Assembly: GCA_029940125.1 (NCBI GenBank)
Contig: JAOZRP010000017.1
Location: forward strand, 1-14,831
Direction of reading: 5' to 3'
From: a bacterium
GTDB lineage: Bacteria > Desulfobacterota > Anaeroferrophillalia > Anaeroferrophillales > Anaeroferrophillaceae
DNA: 14,831 bases
The position numbers and the translations under genes were made by a program. Each line of letters starts with the position of its first letter. Position 1 is the stretch's first letter. The notes below the pieces were generated by a model. The model saw only the letters and a list, made by a program, of their open reading frames with translations. It made no database searches and was not told the origin of the DNA. Of this stretch, positions 1-7,223 are shown one piece after another.

Positions 1-46
1 AGGGGGTACTGAAAAGAGTGACAGCCTTTCAGGGATAAGGCACTAA
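1..46 (+). repeat. Left copy of inverted 46-base leader repeat
   Basis: Bases 1-23, starting AGGGGGTACTGAAAAG, are the exact reverse complement of 14727-14749. Bases 24-46 match the reverse complement of 14704-14726 at 17 of 23 positions, giving 40/46 overall. The copy is cut by the window edge, so its outer limit is unknown. CTGAAA (9-14) can pair with TTTCAG (27-32), and both arms are kept in the two copies. An alternative stem GCCTT (24-28)/AAGGC (37-41) shows one G-C to A-T compensating pair but also one broken pair. The copy ends 44 nt before the lysC start. Its identity is not recognised. Confidence 0.85.
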
Positions 47-57
47 CCGGACAGTGC
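40..57 (+). other. Small hairpin in the lysC leader
   Basis: GCACT (40-44) and AGTGC (53-57) form a 5-bp stem around an 8-base loop, overlapping the end of the 46-base repeat. No T-run follows, so it is not an intrinsic terminator by itself. The right-hand copy of the repeat lacks this stem. A role in lysC leader control is possible but unsupported. I saw no convincing promoter in 1-90; transcription may start left of the window. Confidence 0.3.
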
Positions 58-90
58 TGATAATTTCAAAGTAATTGAGAGTTTATCGTT

Positions 91-1332
91 ATGGCATTAA
101 TCGTACAAAAATATGGCGGCACCTCGGTGGGCAGCATCGAGAGGATTAAAAACGTTGCCCGTCGCATCGTGGCCACCAAGCGCCGGGGAAACCAGGTGGT
201 GGCTGTTTTGTCGGCAATGGCGGGAGAAACCGACCGCCTGCTGGCTCTGGCCGAAGAGCTGGAAGACGATTCCGGGCACATCAATGAACGGGAAATGGAT
301 GTTCTGGTTTCGACCGGGGAACAGGTTTCCATTGCCCTGATGTCCATGGCCATCGGCACCATGGGTGAAAAAGCCTGTTCCTTTCTCGGCCACCAGGTGC
401 AGATTCTGACCGATGACGCCTACACCCAGGCAAGAATTGAGCAGATTGATCCTGAACGGATCAACGAAGCGCTGACAAATGGATATATCGTGGTTATTGC
501 CGGTTTTCAAGGCATTGACCGGAGCGGGAACATTACCACCCTGGGGCGGGGAGGATCGGATACCAGCGCGGTGGCCGTTGCCACGGCACTGCAGGCTGAC
601 TTGTGTGAAATTTATACCGATGTTGACGGCATTTACACTACCGATCCAAACATCTGCCACCAGGCCCGCAAGCTTTCCCGGATATCCTACGATGAAATGC
701 TGGAACTTTCCAGCCAGGGAGCCAAGGTGCTGCAGATCAGGTCGGTTGAATTTGCCAAAAAATATGGGATTCCCCTTCATGTACGCTCAAGTTTTTCGGA
801 TGACGAGGGAACTGTTGTCTGCCAGGAGGATGAATTAATGGAAAAAGCCGTCGTTTCAGGAGTTGCTGCCAATAAAAATGAAGCCAAGATTACCATCCAC
901 GGGATACCGGATCAGCCGGGGATTGCCTCCGCCATCTTTTCATCCATTGCGGACCAGGGAATTGTCGTGGACATGATCATCCAGAATATTTCCGAGGAAG
1001 GTTTGACCGATCTGACCTTTACCGTTCCAGAAAACGATTACCAGCGTTCCCTGTCCATTATTGGTGAAATCTGTCGGAAAATAGGCGGCAAAACCGTTCT
1101 GGGCGACGACAAAATTGCCAAGGTTTCCATCGTCGGCATTGGCATGCGCACCCATGCCAATGTTGCCTCCCGGATGTTCTCCGCCCTGGCCCGGGAAAAT
1201 ATCAACATCATGATGATCAGTACCTCCGAGATCAAGGTTTCCTGTGTGATCGCGGAAAAATATACTGAGTTGGCAGTCAGGGTCCTCCACGAAGAATTCC
1301 AGTTGGATAAAGATCCGGAGTGCAAGGAATAG
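91..1332 (+). CDS. lysC: Aspartate kinase (LysC), alpha subunit / full-length form
   Basis: Phosphorylates L-aspartate with ATP, the first step toward lysine, threonine, methionine and, in many bacteria, diaminopimelate. At 413 residues it has the usual length of monofunctional aspartokinases. The N-terminal amino-acid-kinase domain opens with KYGGTSVG (residues 7-14), followed by LGRGGSDTSA and YTDVDGIYTTDP. From about residue 250 come two ACT regulatory domains, with the typical stretches GIVVDMIIQN and FTVP, which in this family bind lysine and/or threonine for feedback inhibition. The ATG at 91 follows a weak GAGAG. A second start inside the gene is listed separately. It is the first gene of the + strand run, and cimA starts 3 nt after its TAG. 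Family assignment is secure; which end product inhibits the enzyme cannot be read from the sequence. Confidence 0.97.
   Translation: MALIVQKYGGTSVGSIERIKNVARRIVATKRRGNQVVAVLSAMAGETDRLLALAEELEDDSGHINEREMDVLVSTGEQVSIALMSMAIGTMGEKACSFLGHQVQILTDDAYTQARIEQIDPERINEALTNGYIVVIAGFQGIDRSGNITTLGRGGSDTSAVAVATALQADLCEIYTDVDGIYTTDPNICHQARKLSRISYDEMLELSSQGAKVLQIRSVEFAKKYGIPLHVRSSFSDDEGTVVCQEDELMEKAVVSGVAANKNEAKITIHGIPDQPGIASAIFSSIADQGIVVDMIIQNISEEGLTDLTFTVPENDYQRSLSIIGEICRKIGGKTVLGDDKIAKVSIVGIGMRTHANVASRMFSALARENINIMMISTSEIKVSCVIAEKYTELAVRVLHEEFQLDKDPECKE
824..830 (+). promoter_or_regulatory. Internal Shine-Dalgarno for the aspartokinase beta subunit
   Basis: AGGAGGA lies 7 nt before an in-frame ATG at 838 inside lysC. 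It is the strongest ribosome-binding site around this gene, clearly better than the GAGAG before the full-length start at 91. It marks a deliberate internal initiation site. Confidence 0.8.
838..1332 (+). CDS. lysC: Aspartokinase beta subunit (internal in-frame product of lysC)
   Basis: A second, in-frame product of lysC: 164 residues starting MEKAVVSGVA, which is full-length residue 250 onward. It would contain only the two ACT domains and no catalytic domain. In Bacillus and Corynebacterium, lysC encodes overlapping alpha and beta chains that assemble as alpha2beta2, and the corynebacterial beta chain starts at the equivalent position with a similar MEEAV sequence. The evidence here is the positional match plus a full consensus AGGAGGA at 824-830. 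The beta chain would be the effector-binding partner of the kinase. That both chains are made is inference from the initiation signals. Confidence 0.72.
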   Translation: MEKAVVSGVAANKNEAKITIHGIPDQPGIASAIFSSIADQGIVVDMIIQNISEEGLTDLTFTVPENDYQRSLSIIGEICRKIGGKTVLGDDKIAKVSIVGIGMRTHANVASRMFSALARENINIMMISTSEIKVSCVIAEKYTELAVRVLHEEFQLDKDPECKE

Positions 1333-1335
1333 AAT

Positions 1336-2928
1336 ATGGCTACCATCAAAATCTACGACACTACCCTCCGGGACGGCACCCAGGCGGAAGATATTTCCCT
1401 GATGGCCGGCGACAAGGTTCGCATCGCCAGGAAACTGGATGAATTCGGCATTCACTACATCGAAGGAGGCTGGCCTGGTTCCAATCCCAAGGACATGACC
1501 TTTTTCAAGCAGATTAAAAAAGTTTCCCTGAAAAAGGCCAAGGTTACCGCTTTTGGCAGCACCCGGAAAATCGAGAACCAGCCTGATAACGATCCCAACC
1601 TGCAGGCCATTATTGCCTCCGGGGTAAAAGTGGCGACCATTTTCGGCAAATCGTGGGATTTCCATGTTACCAATGCCCTGAACATCAGTCTGGACGACAA
1701 CCTGACGGTCATTGAGGATTCGCTGGCCTATCTGAAGCCGAAGATGGACGAGGTTATCTATGACGCTGAACATTTTTTTGACGGCTTCAAGCACAACCAG
1801 GAATACGCCCTGGAAACCTTGAAGGCGGCCATCCATGGCGGGGCGGACTGTTTGGTTTTGTGTGACACCAACGGTGGCACCCTGCCTTTTGAACTGGCTG
1901 AAATCATCAGGCAGGTAAAAAAAGCGCTGAAGCCCGCCAAGCCGCAGCTGGGAATCCACGTTCACAATGACTCTGAGGTAGCGGTGGCCAATTCGCTCAT
2001 GGCGGTCAGATGCGGCGTGACCCATATACAGGGAACCATCAACGGCTTCGGAGAGCGCTGCGGCAATGCCAACCTGATTTCCATCATTCCCAACCTGCAG
2101 CTGAAAATGGGGCATAAAGTTCTGCAAAAGGAAAGCCTGCAGAAGCTTTCTTCCCTGTCACGCTATGTGGATGAAATTGCCAACAAGCGGCACAACAACC
2201 GTCAGCCTTTTGTCGGCATGAGCGCCTTCGCCCACAAGGGCGGCATCCATGTCAGCGCCGTGCAGAAAGATCCACTGACCTACGAACATATCTCGCCCGA
2301 CTGGGTCGGCAACCGCCGCCGGGTGCTGGTTTCCGATCTTTCGGGGCGCAGCAATATTATGTATAAAGCCCGGGAATACAATCTGGATGTGGGGAACGAT
2401 GAGCAGACCCGCAAAATTCTGGAGCGGATTAAAGATCTGGAAAACCGAGGATTTCAGTTTGAAGGCGCCGAAGCTTCTTTTGAACTGCTGGTGAAAAAGA
2501 CCCTGGGAACCTACAAGCCTTTTTTCAACCTGCTCGGCTTCCGGGTCATCATTGAAAAATTCCGCCGTACCCGGCTGCCCCTTTCCGAGGCGACGGTGAT
2601 GCTGCGCGTTGACCGTCACGTGGAACATACGGCCGCCATCGGCGACGGTCCAGTGGAAGCCCTGGACAAGGCCCTGCGCAATGCCCTGGAGAAATTCTAC
2701 CCGGTTCTGAAAGAAATAAAATTGACCGACTACAAGGTCAGAATTCTTTCCTCCGACCGGGGCACCAAGGCGGTGACCAGGGTGTTGATTGAAACCAGCG
2801 ACAGCAGCGGCAACAAGTGGGGGACGGTCGGGGTGTCCAGCAACATCATCGAAGCCAGCTGGCAGGCTCTGGTTGACAGCATCGAATATAAATTGATCCA
2901 GGATCTGGATGAAAAAAATGAGTTATAA
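1336..2928 (+). CDS. cimA: (R)-citramalate synthase, LeuA-like
   Basis: Condenses pyruvate with acetyl-CoA to citramalate, the first step of a threonine-independent route to 2-oxobutyrate and isoleucine. The 530 residues fit the long LeuA-paralogue CimA class studied in Geobacter and Leptospira. The N-terminal HMGL TIM barrel has YDTTLRDGTQ (residues 7-16), with metal and substrate residues in IHVHND (207-212), then GTINGFGERCGNANL. The C-terminal part, about residue 390 on, is the LeuA regulatory/dimerisation domain, the usual isoleucine-feedback site. AAGGA at 1324-1328 precedes the ATG by 7 nt. Next to lysC it joins aspartate-family and isoleucine synthesis. Isopropylmalate synthase or homocitrate synthase are the main alternatives, but the DGTQAED signature and lysC neighbour favour CimA. 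Confidence 0.9.
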   Translation: MATIKIYDTTLRDGTQAEDISLMAGDKVRIARKLDEFGIHYIEGGWPGSNPKDMTFFKQIKKVSLKKAKVTAFGSTRKIENQPDNDPNLQAIIASGVKVATIFGKSWDFHVTNALNISLDDNLTVIEDSLAYLKPKMDEVIYDAEHFFDGFKHNQEYALETLKAAIHGGADCLVLCDTNGGTLPFELAEIIRQVKKALKPAKPQLGIHVHNDSEVAVANSLMAVRCGVTHIQGTINGFGERCGNANLISIIPNLQLKMGHKVLQKESLQKLSSLSRYVDEIANKRHNNRQPFVGMSAFAHKGGIHVSAVQKDPLTYEHISPDWVGNRRRVLVSDLSGRSNIMYKAREYNLDVGNDEQTRKILERIKDLENRGFQFEGAEASFELLVKKTLGTYKPFFNLLGFRVIIEKFRRTRLPLSEATVMLRVDRHVEHTAAIGDGPVEALDKALRNALEKFYPVLKEIKLTDYKVRILSSDRGTKAVTRVLIETSDSSGNKWGTVGVSSNIIEASWQALVDSIEYKLIQDLDEKNEL

Positions 2929-3412
2929 AGTAGCCGTCCTGACGGTCAGCGACCGGGGATCCAGCGGCCTGCGGGAGGATTTGAGCGGGCCGGCTGTCGA
3001 TGGATTTCTCAACGGGGCTGAAACCGACTACCAGGTTGTCGCCCGGGAAATCGTTCCCGATGAAGAGGAGCAGATTATCAGGCAGCTTCGCCGATGGGTG
3101 GATGAACACGTTCCCTTGATTCTTACCACCGGCGGCACCGGTTTTTCTCCCCGTGACATCACCCCTGAAGCCACTTTGGCGGTTATTGAGCGCCAGGCTC
3201 CCGGTTTTGCCGAGGCCATGCGCAGCGAGAGCTGTAAAATAACCCCCCACGCGATGATTTCCCGAGCGGTGTCAGGCATCTGCAAACAGAGTCTGATCAT
3301 CAACCTGCCCGGGAGTCCAAAAGGGGTTCGGGAGTGCCTGGCGGTCATTGAACCGGCCCTTGCCCATGCTCTGGACAAATTGATGGGGGATCCATCCGAT
3401 TGTGGCCGTTGA
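2909..3412 (+). CDS. mog: MogA/MoaB-family molybdopterin adenylyltransferase
   Basis: Adenylylates molybdopterin before molybdenum insertion, a late step of molybdenum cofactor synthesis. The single MoCF-binding fold (167 residues) shows VLTVSDRG near the N-terminus, TTGGTGFSPRDITPEAT at the substrate site and NLPGSPKG near the C-terminus. MogA and MoaB are close homologues; the sequence alone does not separate them with certainty, though bacteria outside the enterics usually carry one such protein doing the MogA reaction. It overlaps the end of cimA by 20 nt. Two ATGs are possible: 2909 has AGGA five nt upstream (2900-2903); 2918 would give MSYKVAVL, the more conserved start, but with poorer spacing. 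It is isolated from other Moco genes in this window. Confidence 0.88.
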   Translation: MKKMSYKVAVLTVSDRGSSGLREDLSGPAVDGFLNGAETDYQVVAREIVPDEEEQIIRQLRRWVDEHVPLILTTGGTGFSPRDITPEATLAVIERQAPGFAEAMRSESCKITPHAMISRAVSGICKQSLIINLPGSPKGVRECLAVIEPALAHALDKLMGDPSDCGR

Positions 3413-3866
3413 GCGTTTGCAACTGTGGCGTGCATCTTCCACCGACCTGGAAGGGCTGCTGGAGATTGACCGGAAATGTTTTTCCCGGCCCTGGAGCCGG
3501 CAGATGTTTTTGGAAGAGTTGACCGGGAAGCGTAAACACCTCTACGTTGCTGCCCGCTTGGAACAGGGCAAGTTGTCCCCGCTGCTGGGCTTCATCTGTT
3601 TTCACTGCTGCCTTGACGAAGCAACCTTGATCAGGATTGCGGTGGATCCCGGCTGCCGGCAGCAGGGTACGGCAGCTTTGCTGATGCGGAAAATGTTTGC
3701 CCGTTTAAAGCAGGAAAAGATCAGGGAAATATTTCTTGAGGTGAGTATTGTCAATCGCACTGCCCTGGCCCTGTATCAGTCCTTTGATTTTCACCGCATC
3801 GGCAGCCGTCCGAAATACTATGCCGGCAGCGGTGAAGACGCCCTGCTGATGAAAGCAGTCTTGTAA
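3402..3866 (+). CDS. rimI: RimI-type ribosomal protein alanine N-acetyltransferase (GNAT)
   Basis: GNAT-fold acetyltransferase of 154 residues, the length of RimI, which acetylates the N-terminal alanine of ribosomal protein S18 and sometimes other proteins. Visible family marks are IAVDPGCRQQGTAALL (residues 79-94; the R-x-x-G-x-A acetyl-CoA motif), then NRTALALYQSFDF, RPKYY and DALLMK at the C-terminus, the usual RimI tail. The start is GTG at 3402, overlapping the mog stop by 11 nt, with a G-rich Shine-Dalgarno (GGGGGA, 3385-3390) upstream; no ATG is available near by. RimI is often linked to tsaB/tsaD, which are not here. Its place in a biosynthetic run probably reflects co-transcription rather than shared pathway. 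Confidence 0.87.
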   Translation: MAVERLQLWRASSTDLEGLLEIDRKCFSRPWSRQMFLEELTGKRKHLYVAARLEQGKLSPLLGFICFHCCLDEATLIRIAVDPGCRQQGTAALLMRKMFARLKQEKIREIFLEVSIVNRTALALYQSFDFHRIGSRPKYYAGSGEDALLMKAVL

Positions 3867-3867
3867 A

Positions 3868-4686
3868 ATGATCCTTTTTCACAGCACCGTATTGCAGCGG
3901 GAAACCATAACTCCCGATACCTTCAGCATCCGGCTTTCCTGCCCGAAAGAGTTTCTCCAGCGGTTTAATCCCGGCCAGTTTGTGATGGTCGATGTTGCGG
4001 TTTCATCTCACCTTGATCCTTTACTGAAAAGGCCTTTCAGCGTCTGCCGGCTCAGGGATGACAGCTTTGAACTGCTGGTTAAGGCCGTGGGTCGGGGCAC
4101 CGGCATCCTCCAGCAGGTGGCTGCCGGTACCGTGCTGTCGGTTCATGGACCGCTGGGCAACGGGTTTCCGCTTGCAACCATAACCGGCAAGCCAAAGATC
4201 ATGCTGGTTGCCGGCGGCATTGGCATCGCACCGATTTTCAGCCTGCTGAATGGGCTGCTGGCCTCGGGACACCCGCCCCTGGAGCTGATCGTGGGAGCCC
4301 GAACCGCTGCTGAACTGCTCTGCACTGATGAATTGCGAAAACGGGCTGATCAGGAAAAAGGACTTCAACTGAGCATAGCTACCGATGACGGCAGCGTGGG
4401 GCATCACGGCCTGGTGACGGAACTGGTTTCCTGGCAGCTTAAATCCGGCGGTGAAAAGCCGGTGATCTGCGCCTGTGGTCCCTTGCCCATGCTCATAGCC
4501 CTTGGAAAATTGGCCGCGGAGGCCTCCTGTTCCTGCTATCTCAGCCTGGAAAGCCGCATGGCCTGCGGTTTTGGGGTCTGCCTTGGCTGCGTAACCAGGA
4601 AAAAAACCGGTGACGACCGGCATCCGTGGGTTAAAATCTGCCAGGACGGACCGGTGTTTGATGCCGAAACCTTGAGGTTGCTTTGA
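3868..4686 (+). CDS. pyrK: Dihydroorotate dehydrogenase B, electron-transfer subunit (PyrK)
   Basis: Iron-sulfur flavoprotein that passes electrons from PyrD to NAD+. The 272 residues show the ferredoxin-reductase plan: FAD-binding RPFSV (residues 55-59), the GPLGNGF loop (94-100), NAD-site VAGGIGIAP (114-122) and a C-terminal [2Fe-2S] cluster with Cys233, Cys238, Cys241 and Cys258, the last in KICQDGPVF. All expected ligands are present. It begins one base after the rimI stop with no clear Shine-Dalgarno, so translation is probably coupled. It overlaps pyrD by 4 nt. Together they form the heterotetrameric class 1B enzyme typical of anaerobes and Gram-positives that oxidise dihydroorotate without quinone. 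Confidence 0.96.
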   Translation: MILFHSTVLQRETITPDTFSIRLSCPKEFLQRFNPGQFVMVDVAVSSHLDPLLKRPFSVCRLRDDSFELLVKAVGRGTGILQQVAAGTVLSVHGPLGNGFPLATITGKPKIMLVAGGIGIAPIFSLLNGLLASGHPPLELIVGARTAAELLCTDELRKRADQEKGLQLSIATDDGSVGHHGLVTELVSWQLKSGGEKPVICACGPLPMLIALGKLAAEASCSCYLSLESRMACGFGVCLGCVTRKKTGDDRHPWVKICQDGPVFDAETLRLL

Positions 4687-5624
4687 CTGAAAAAAGCATG
4701 ATTGATCTCTCTGTATCGCTGGCCCCCGGACTGTGCCTGAAAAATCCGGTGATGACCGCTTCCGGCACTTTTGGCTACGGTCGCGAGTATGAACCGTACC
4801 TGGAACTGGACCAGCTTGGGGCCGTGGTTACCAAGGGTCTTTCCCTGCTGCCGAAAGCCGGCAATCCACCGCCCCGGATTATGGAAACTCCCTGCGGCAT
4901 GCTCAATGCCATCGGTCTTGAAAACATCGGTGTGGAAGCTTTTTTACGCGATGAACTGCCCGGTCTGAAGGCGGCCAAGGCGACCGTAGTCGTCAATTTT
5001 TTCGGTGAAACGGTTGACGAATATGTGGAATTGGCCGGCATCCTGGACCGGGAAGCAGGCATCGATGCTTTGGAGATCAACATCTCCTGTCCCAACGTGA
5101 AGGCCGGTGGCCTGCAGTTTGGCACCGATCCTGAAATGGCAGCCGGCCTGGTTGCCGCCGTGCGCCGTCAGACGTCATTGCCGTTGATTACCAAGCTGTC
5201 TCCCAATGTAACCGACATTGCCGGCATGGCGGTGGCGGTGGCAGAGGCGGGCAGCGACTGCATTTCCCTGATCAACACCCTGACCGGCATGGCAGTCGAC
5301 CTGCAAAGCGGCAGGCCGGTGCTGGCCAACGTTACCGGCGGCCTTTCGGGTCCGGCCATCAAACCGGTTGCCCTGCGCATGGTTTACCAGGTGCTGCAAA
5401 AAGTGAAAATTCCCGTGATTGGCATTGGGGGCATAACGTCGGCCAGGGACGCCTTGGAATTTCTGCTGGTAGGGGCAACGGCCGTCCAGATTGGTACCGG
5501 CAACTTTGTCAATCCCGCCGTTGCCGCCGAGATTGCCGCCGGCATCGAAGCGTTCCTGCGGGAACGTTCCATCAGCCGGGTCAGCGAGTTCATCGGCTCA
5601 TTGCAGCTTCCCGAATCATGCTGA
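4683..5624 (+). CDS. pyrD: Dihydroorotate dehydrogenase B, catalytic subunit (PyrD class 1B)
   Basis: FMN enzyme oxidising dihydroorotate to orotate in pyrimidine synthesis. The 313-residue TIM barrel has NPVMTASGTFGYG (21-33), KGLSLLPKAGNPPPR, the TPCGMLNAIGLEN loop and NISCPNVK (133-140), whose Cys136 is the catalytic base marking class 1 enzymes. GIGGITSARDALEFL and GATAVQIGTGNF form the FMN phosphate site. The chosen start is TTG at 4683, which overlaps the pyrK stop as TTGA and has GAGG at 4674-4677 five nt upstream. An ATG at 4698 would lose five residues but lies 20 nt from that site. The 3' end overlaps the convergent PilZ gene by 9 bp. Confidence 0.96.
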   Translation: MTEKSMIDLSVSLAPGLCLKNPVMTASGTFGYGREYEPYLELDQLGAVVTKGLSLLPKAGNPPPRIMETPCGMLNAIGLENIGVEAFLRDELPGLKAAKATVVVNFFGETVDEYVELAGILDREAGIDALEINISCPNVKAGGLQFGTDPEMAAGLVAAVRRQTSLPLITKLSPNVTDIAGMAVAVAEAGSDCISLINTLTGMAVDLQSGRPVLANVTGGLSGPAIKPVALRMVYQVLQKVKIPVIGIGGITSARDALEFLLVGATAVQIGTGNFVNPAVAAEIAAGIEAFLRERSISRVSEFIGSLQLPESC

Positions 5625-5640
5625 GGTTGCCGTTTTTTTT
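5594..5640 (+). terminator. Intrinsic terminator of the lysC-pyrD run
   Basis: CGGC (5594-5597) pairs with GCCG (5629-5632) and CAGC (5604-5607) with GCTG (5620-5623) around an internal loop, followed directly by eight T's (5633-5640). The arms begin inside pyrD and the T-run lies inside the antisense PilZ coding end. The stem is interrupted, so strength is uncertain, but the position and T-tract fit. Confidence 0.6.
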
Positions 5641-6008
5641 CGTTTCAGATTGCGGCGGTTGACGTAAGCCAGAATGGCTGAACGGCGTGATTCCTTGATA
5701 AATTTAAACTCTACCGCCACCAGGTAGTGGGGCAGGTGATTCTCCTGCTTTGCCGCCTGTTTTTTGCTTCTGATGACCCGGGCCAGAAAATCACCCTCCA
5801 GGCCGTTTCCTTCCTCGTTTAAAAACCTGATGATGATCAACGTGCCATGACGCAGCAGGGGGCAGGGGGTGGAAAACAGCAGGCCGCCACCGCTTAAATT
5901 GACTGCTTTTCCGGAGTAGGGGCCAAGCATCTGGTTTTTCTTGTTAATAATATTAAATTCCAGGGAAAGGATAAGAGGAAAGCGAAGGAAGCCGCGACGG
6001 TTGTCCAT
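5616..6008 (-). CDS. PilZ-domain protein, probable c-di-GMP receptor
   Basis: A stand-alone PilZ domain of 130 residues. Both halves of the c-di-GMP site are present: RxxxR as R5-GFL-R9 near the start, and the N/DxSxxG motif as N37-L-S39-GG-G42. Binding of the dinucleotide is therefore likely. The C-terminus is a basic helix rich in Arg and Lys, ending in a run coded by eight A's. The start at 6008 is preferred because AGGAGG (6019-6024 on this strand) sits 10 nt upstream; that site contains the TAG of lapB. The longer reading to 6071 overlaps lapB and adds 21 unconserved-looking residues. Being last in the HIT-lapA-lapB operon suggests a role at the cell envelope; the actual target is unknown. 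Confidence 0.9.
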   Translation of the reverse strand: MDNRRGFLRFPLILSLEFNIINKKNQMLGPYSGKAVNLSGGGLLFSTPCPLLRHGTLIIIRFLNEEGNGLEGDFLARVIRSKKQAAKQENHLPHYLVAVEFKFIKESRRSAILAYVNRRNLKRKKTATSA

Positions 6009-6022
6009 GAACTGAATTCCTC

Positions 6023-7219
6023 CTAACGGGGACCGATGGTGTCCCAGTGAGCGCATTTGGGACATTTCCATACTACTTCGTCAAGCTGGTAGCCGCATTG
6101 ACGGCATTGATACGGCTTGAGGGGAGGTTTGTAGATAGTAAAAAACTCCTGCAGAAACGGCTGGTATTGTTTGCAGCTTTCAGTTGATTTTACCAGCCTG
6201 GCAACAACGGGAAAAATTTCCGCGGCATCGGGATTGGTAAACATGACGCGTTTTATCCAGTCGGCCGCTTCATCGGTACGATTTACATCCAACAGAAAAT
6301 TGATGTAACAGAAAATAAAATGAATATTATCGGCATAGGTATCCAGACAACTCTGGAAAAAATCATCCTTCCTTTTCTTGCCCTTTTCGGGAGAAAGCTG
6401 GGAGAAGCGACCCACGACCAGTTTTGCCAGGTCCGGATTGATTTCAAACGCCTTTGTCCATGAATTCACCGCTTCCTGTTCTTTGCCTTTTTTAAGCTGC
6501 AGATCGCCCAGGTGCAGCCAGGCATCCATGCAGTTTTTATTAATGCTGATCGCCTGGCGGTACAGGGTCATCGCTTTGGATGTCTTGCCTGCCTGTTCAG
6601 CCTCCTTGGCCATTTCCGTGGTCAGGTGCGCCAGGATATTGTCAGAATCACTGTTGTCGCTTAACTCGGCAAGTTTTTTCTGTATTTTGATGGCCTTGTC
6701 CCATTCCCGGCACATTTCATAGATGCCGCCCAACTCCTGCAAGGCGTCGACATAGGTGGGGAATTTTTCATGCAGCTCTTCAAAGGTCCGGCCCGCCCGT
6801 TCGATGAGGCCGGCTTTTTTGTAATCAAGACCGATTTCAAACATGGTCTGCAGGGTAATGTCATCCGGCAGAGAAGAACGGAGGAGGAGGTTGCGGTGGA
6901 TCCTGATGGCCCGGTCGACTTCACCGGTATTGCGAAACAGCTGTCCCAGCGCCAGGTATATTTCGCTGGTGTCTGAACTCATCTGGGCAACTTTGATGAA
7001 TTCAACCAGGGCCCGGTCGGTTTCGTTGGAAAGGATATAAGACAAGCCCCGGAAATAGGAGCGGAGCAGGGTGTCCTGCTTCTCCGTTGCCCGGCCGTTT
7101 TTTGCTGCTTTTTCCAGATGATTGCCGCGACCTGAAGAAATAAACCTCTTTTTCAGCAGGAAAAGAAGGATAAGCAGAAAAAGAATGAGTACTATGCCGG
7201 CAATCAGGTAGGCGTTCAT
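6023..7219 (-). CDS. lapB: LapB-type TPR protein of lipopolysaccharide assembly
   Basis: 398 residues with the LapB (YciM) architecture: one N-terminal membrane helix (about residues 3-23), a cytoplasmic array of TPR-like repeats through about 350, and a C-terminal rubredoxin-like zinc/iron knuckle with Cys372, Cys375, Cys386 and Cys389 (CRQC and CPKC). In E. coli LapB recruits LpxC to FtsH and so sets the rate of lipid A synthesis, working with LapA. Length, anchor, TPRs and knuckle all agree, although similarity to the enteric protein is modest. The ATG at 7219 is chosen over an upstream extension because it starts the membrane helix, follows the lapA stop by 4 nt and has AGGG 7 nt upstream. 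Confidence 0.85.
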   Translation of the reverse strand: MNAYLIAGIVLILFLLILLFLLKKRFISSGRGNHLEKAAKNGRATEKQDTLLRSYFRGLSYILSNETDRALVEFIKVAQMSSDTSEIYLALGQLFRNTGEVDRAIRIHRNLLLRSSLPDDITLQTMFEIGLDYKKAGLIERAGRTFEELHEKFPTYVDALQELGGIYEMCREWDKAIKIQKKLAELSDNSDSDNILAHLTTEMAKEAEQAGKTSKAMTLYRQAISINKNCMDAWLHLGDLQLKKGKEQEAVNSWTKAFEINPDLAKLVVGRFSQLSPEKGKKRKDDFFQSCLDTYADNIHFIFCYINFLLDVNRTDEAADWIKRVMFTNPDAAEIFPVVARLVKSTESCKQYQPFLQEFFTIYKPPLKPYQCRQCGYQLDEVVWKCPKCAHWDTIGPR

Positions 7220-7223
7220 TTCT

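Noticed and set aside
1..90. Lysine riboswitch or other known riboswitch before lysC
   Set aside because: I cannot find the lysine-box core or the conserved core of other common classes, and only 90 bases are available.
940..2127. 395-codon open frame antisense to lysC/cimA
   Set aside because: It lies wholly opposite two secure genes, spans their boundary, has low-complexity Gly/Asn/Gln-rich composition without motifs, and has no ribosome site. It is a by-product of codon bias.
6009..6071. 21-residue extension of the PilZ protein
   Set aside because: It overlaps the conserved zinc-knuckle end of lapB, and AGGAGG marks the inner start at 6008.
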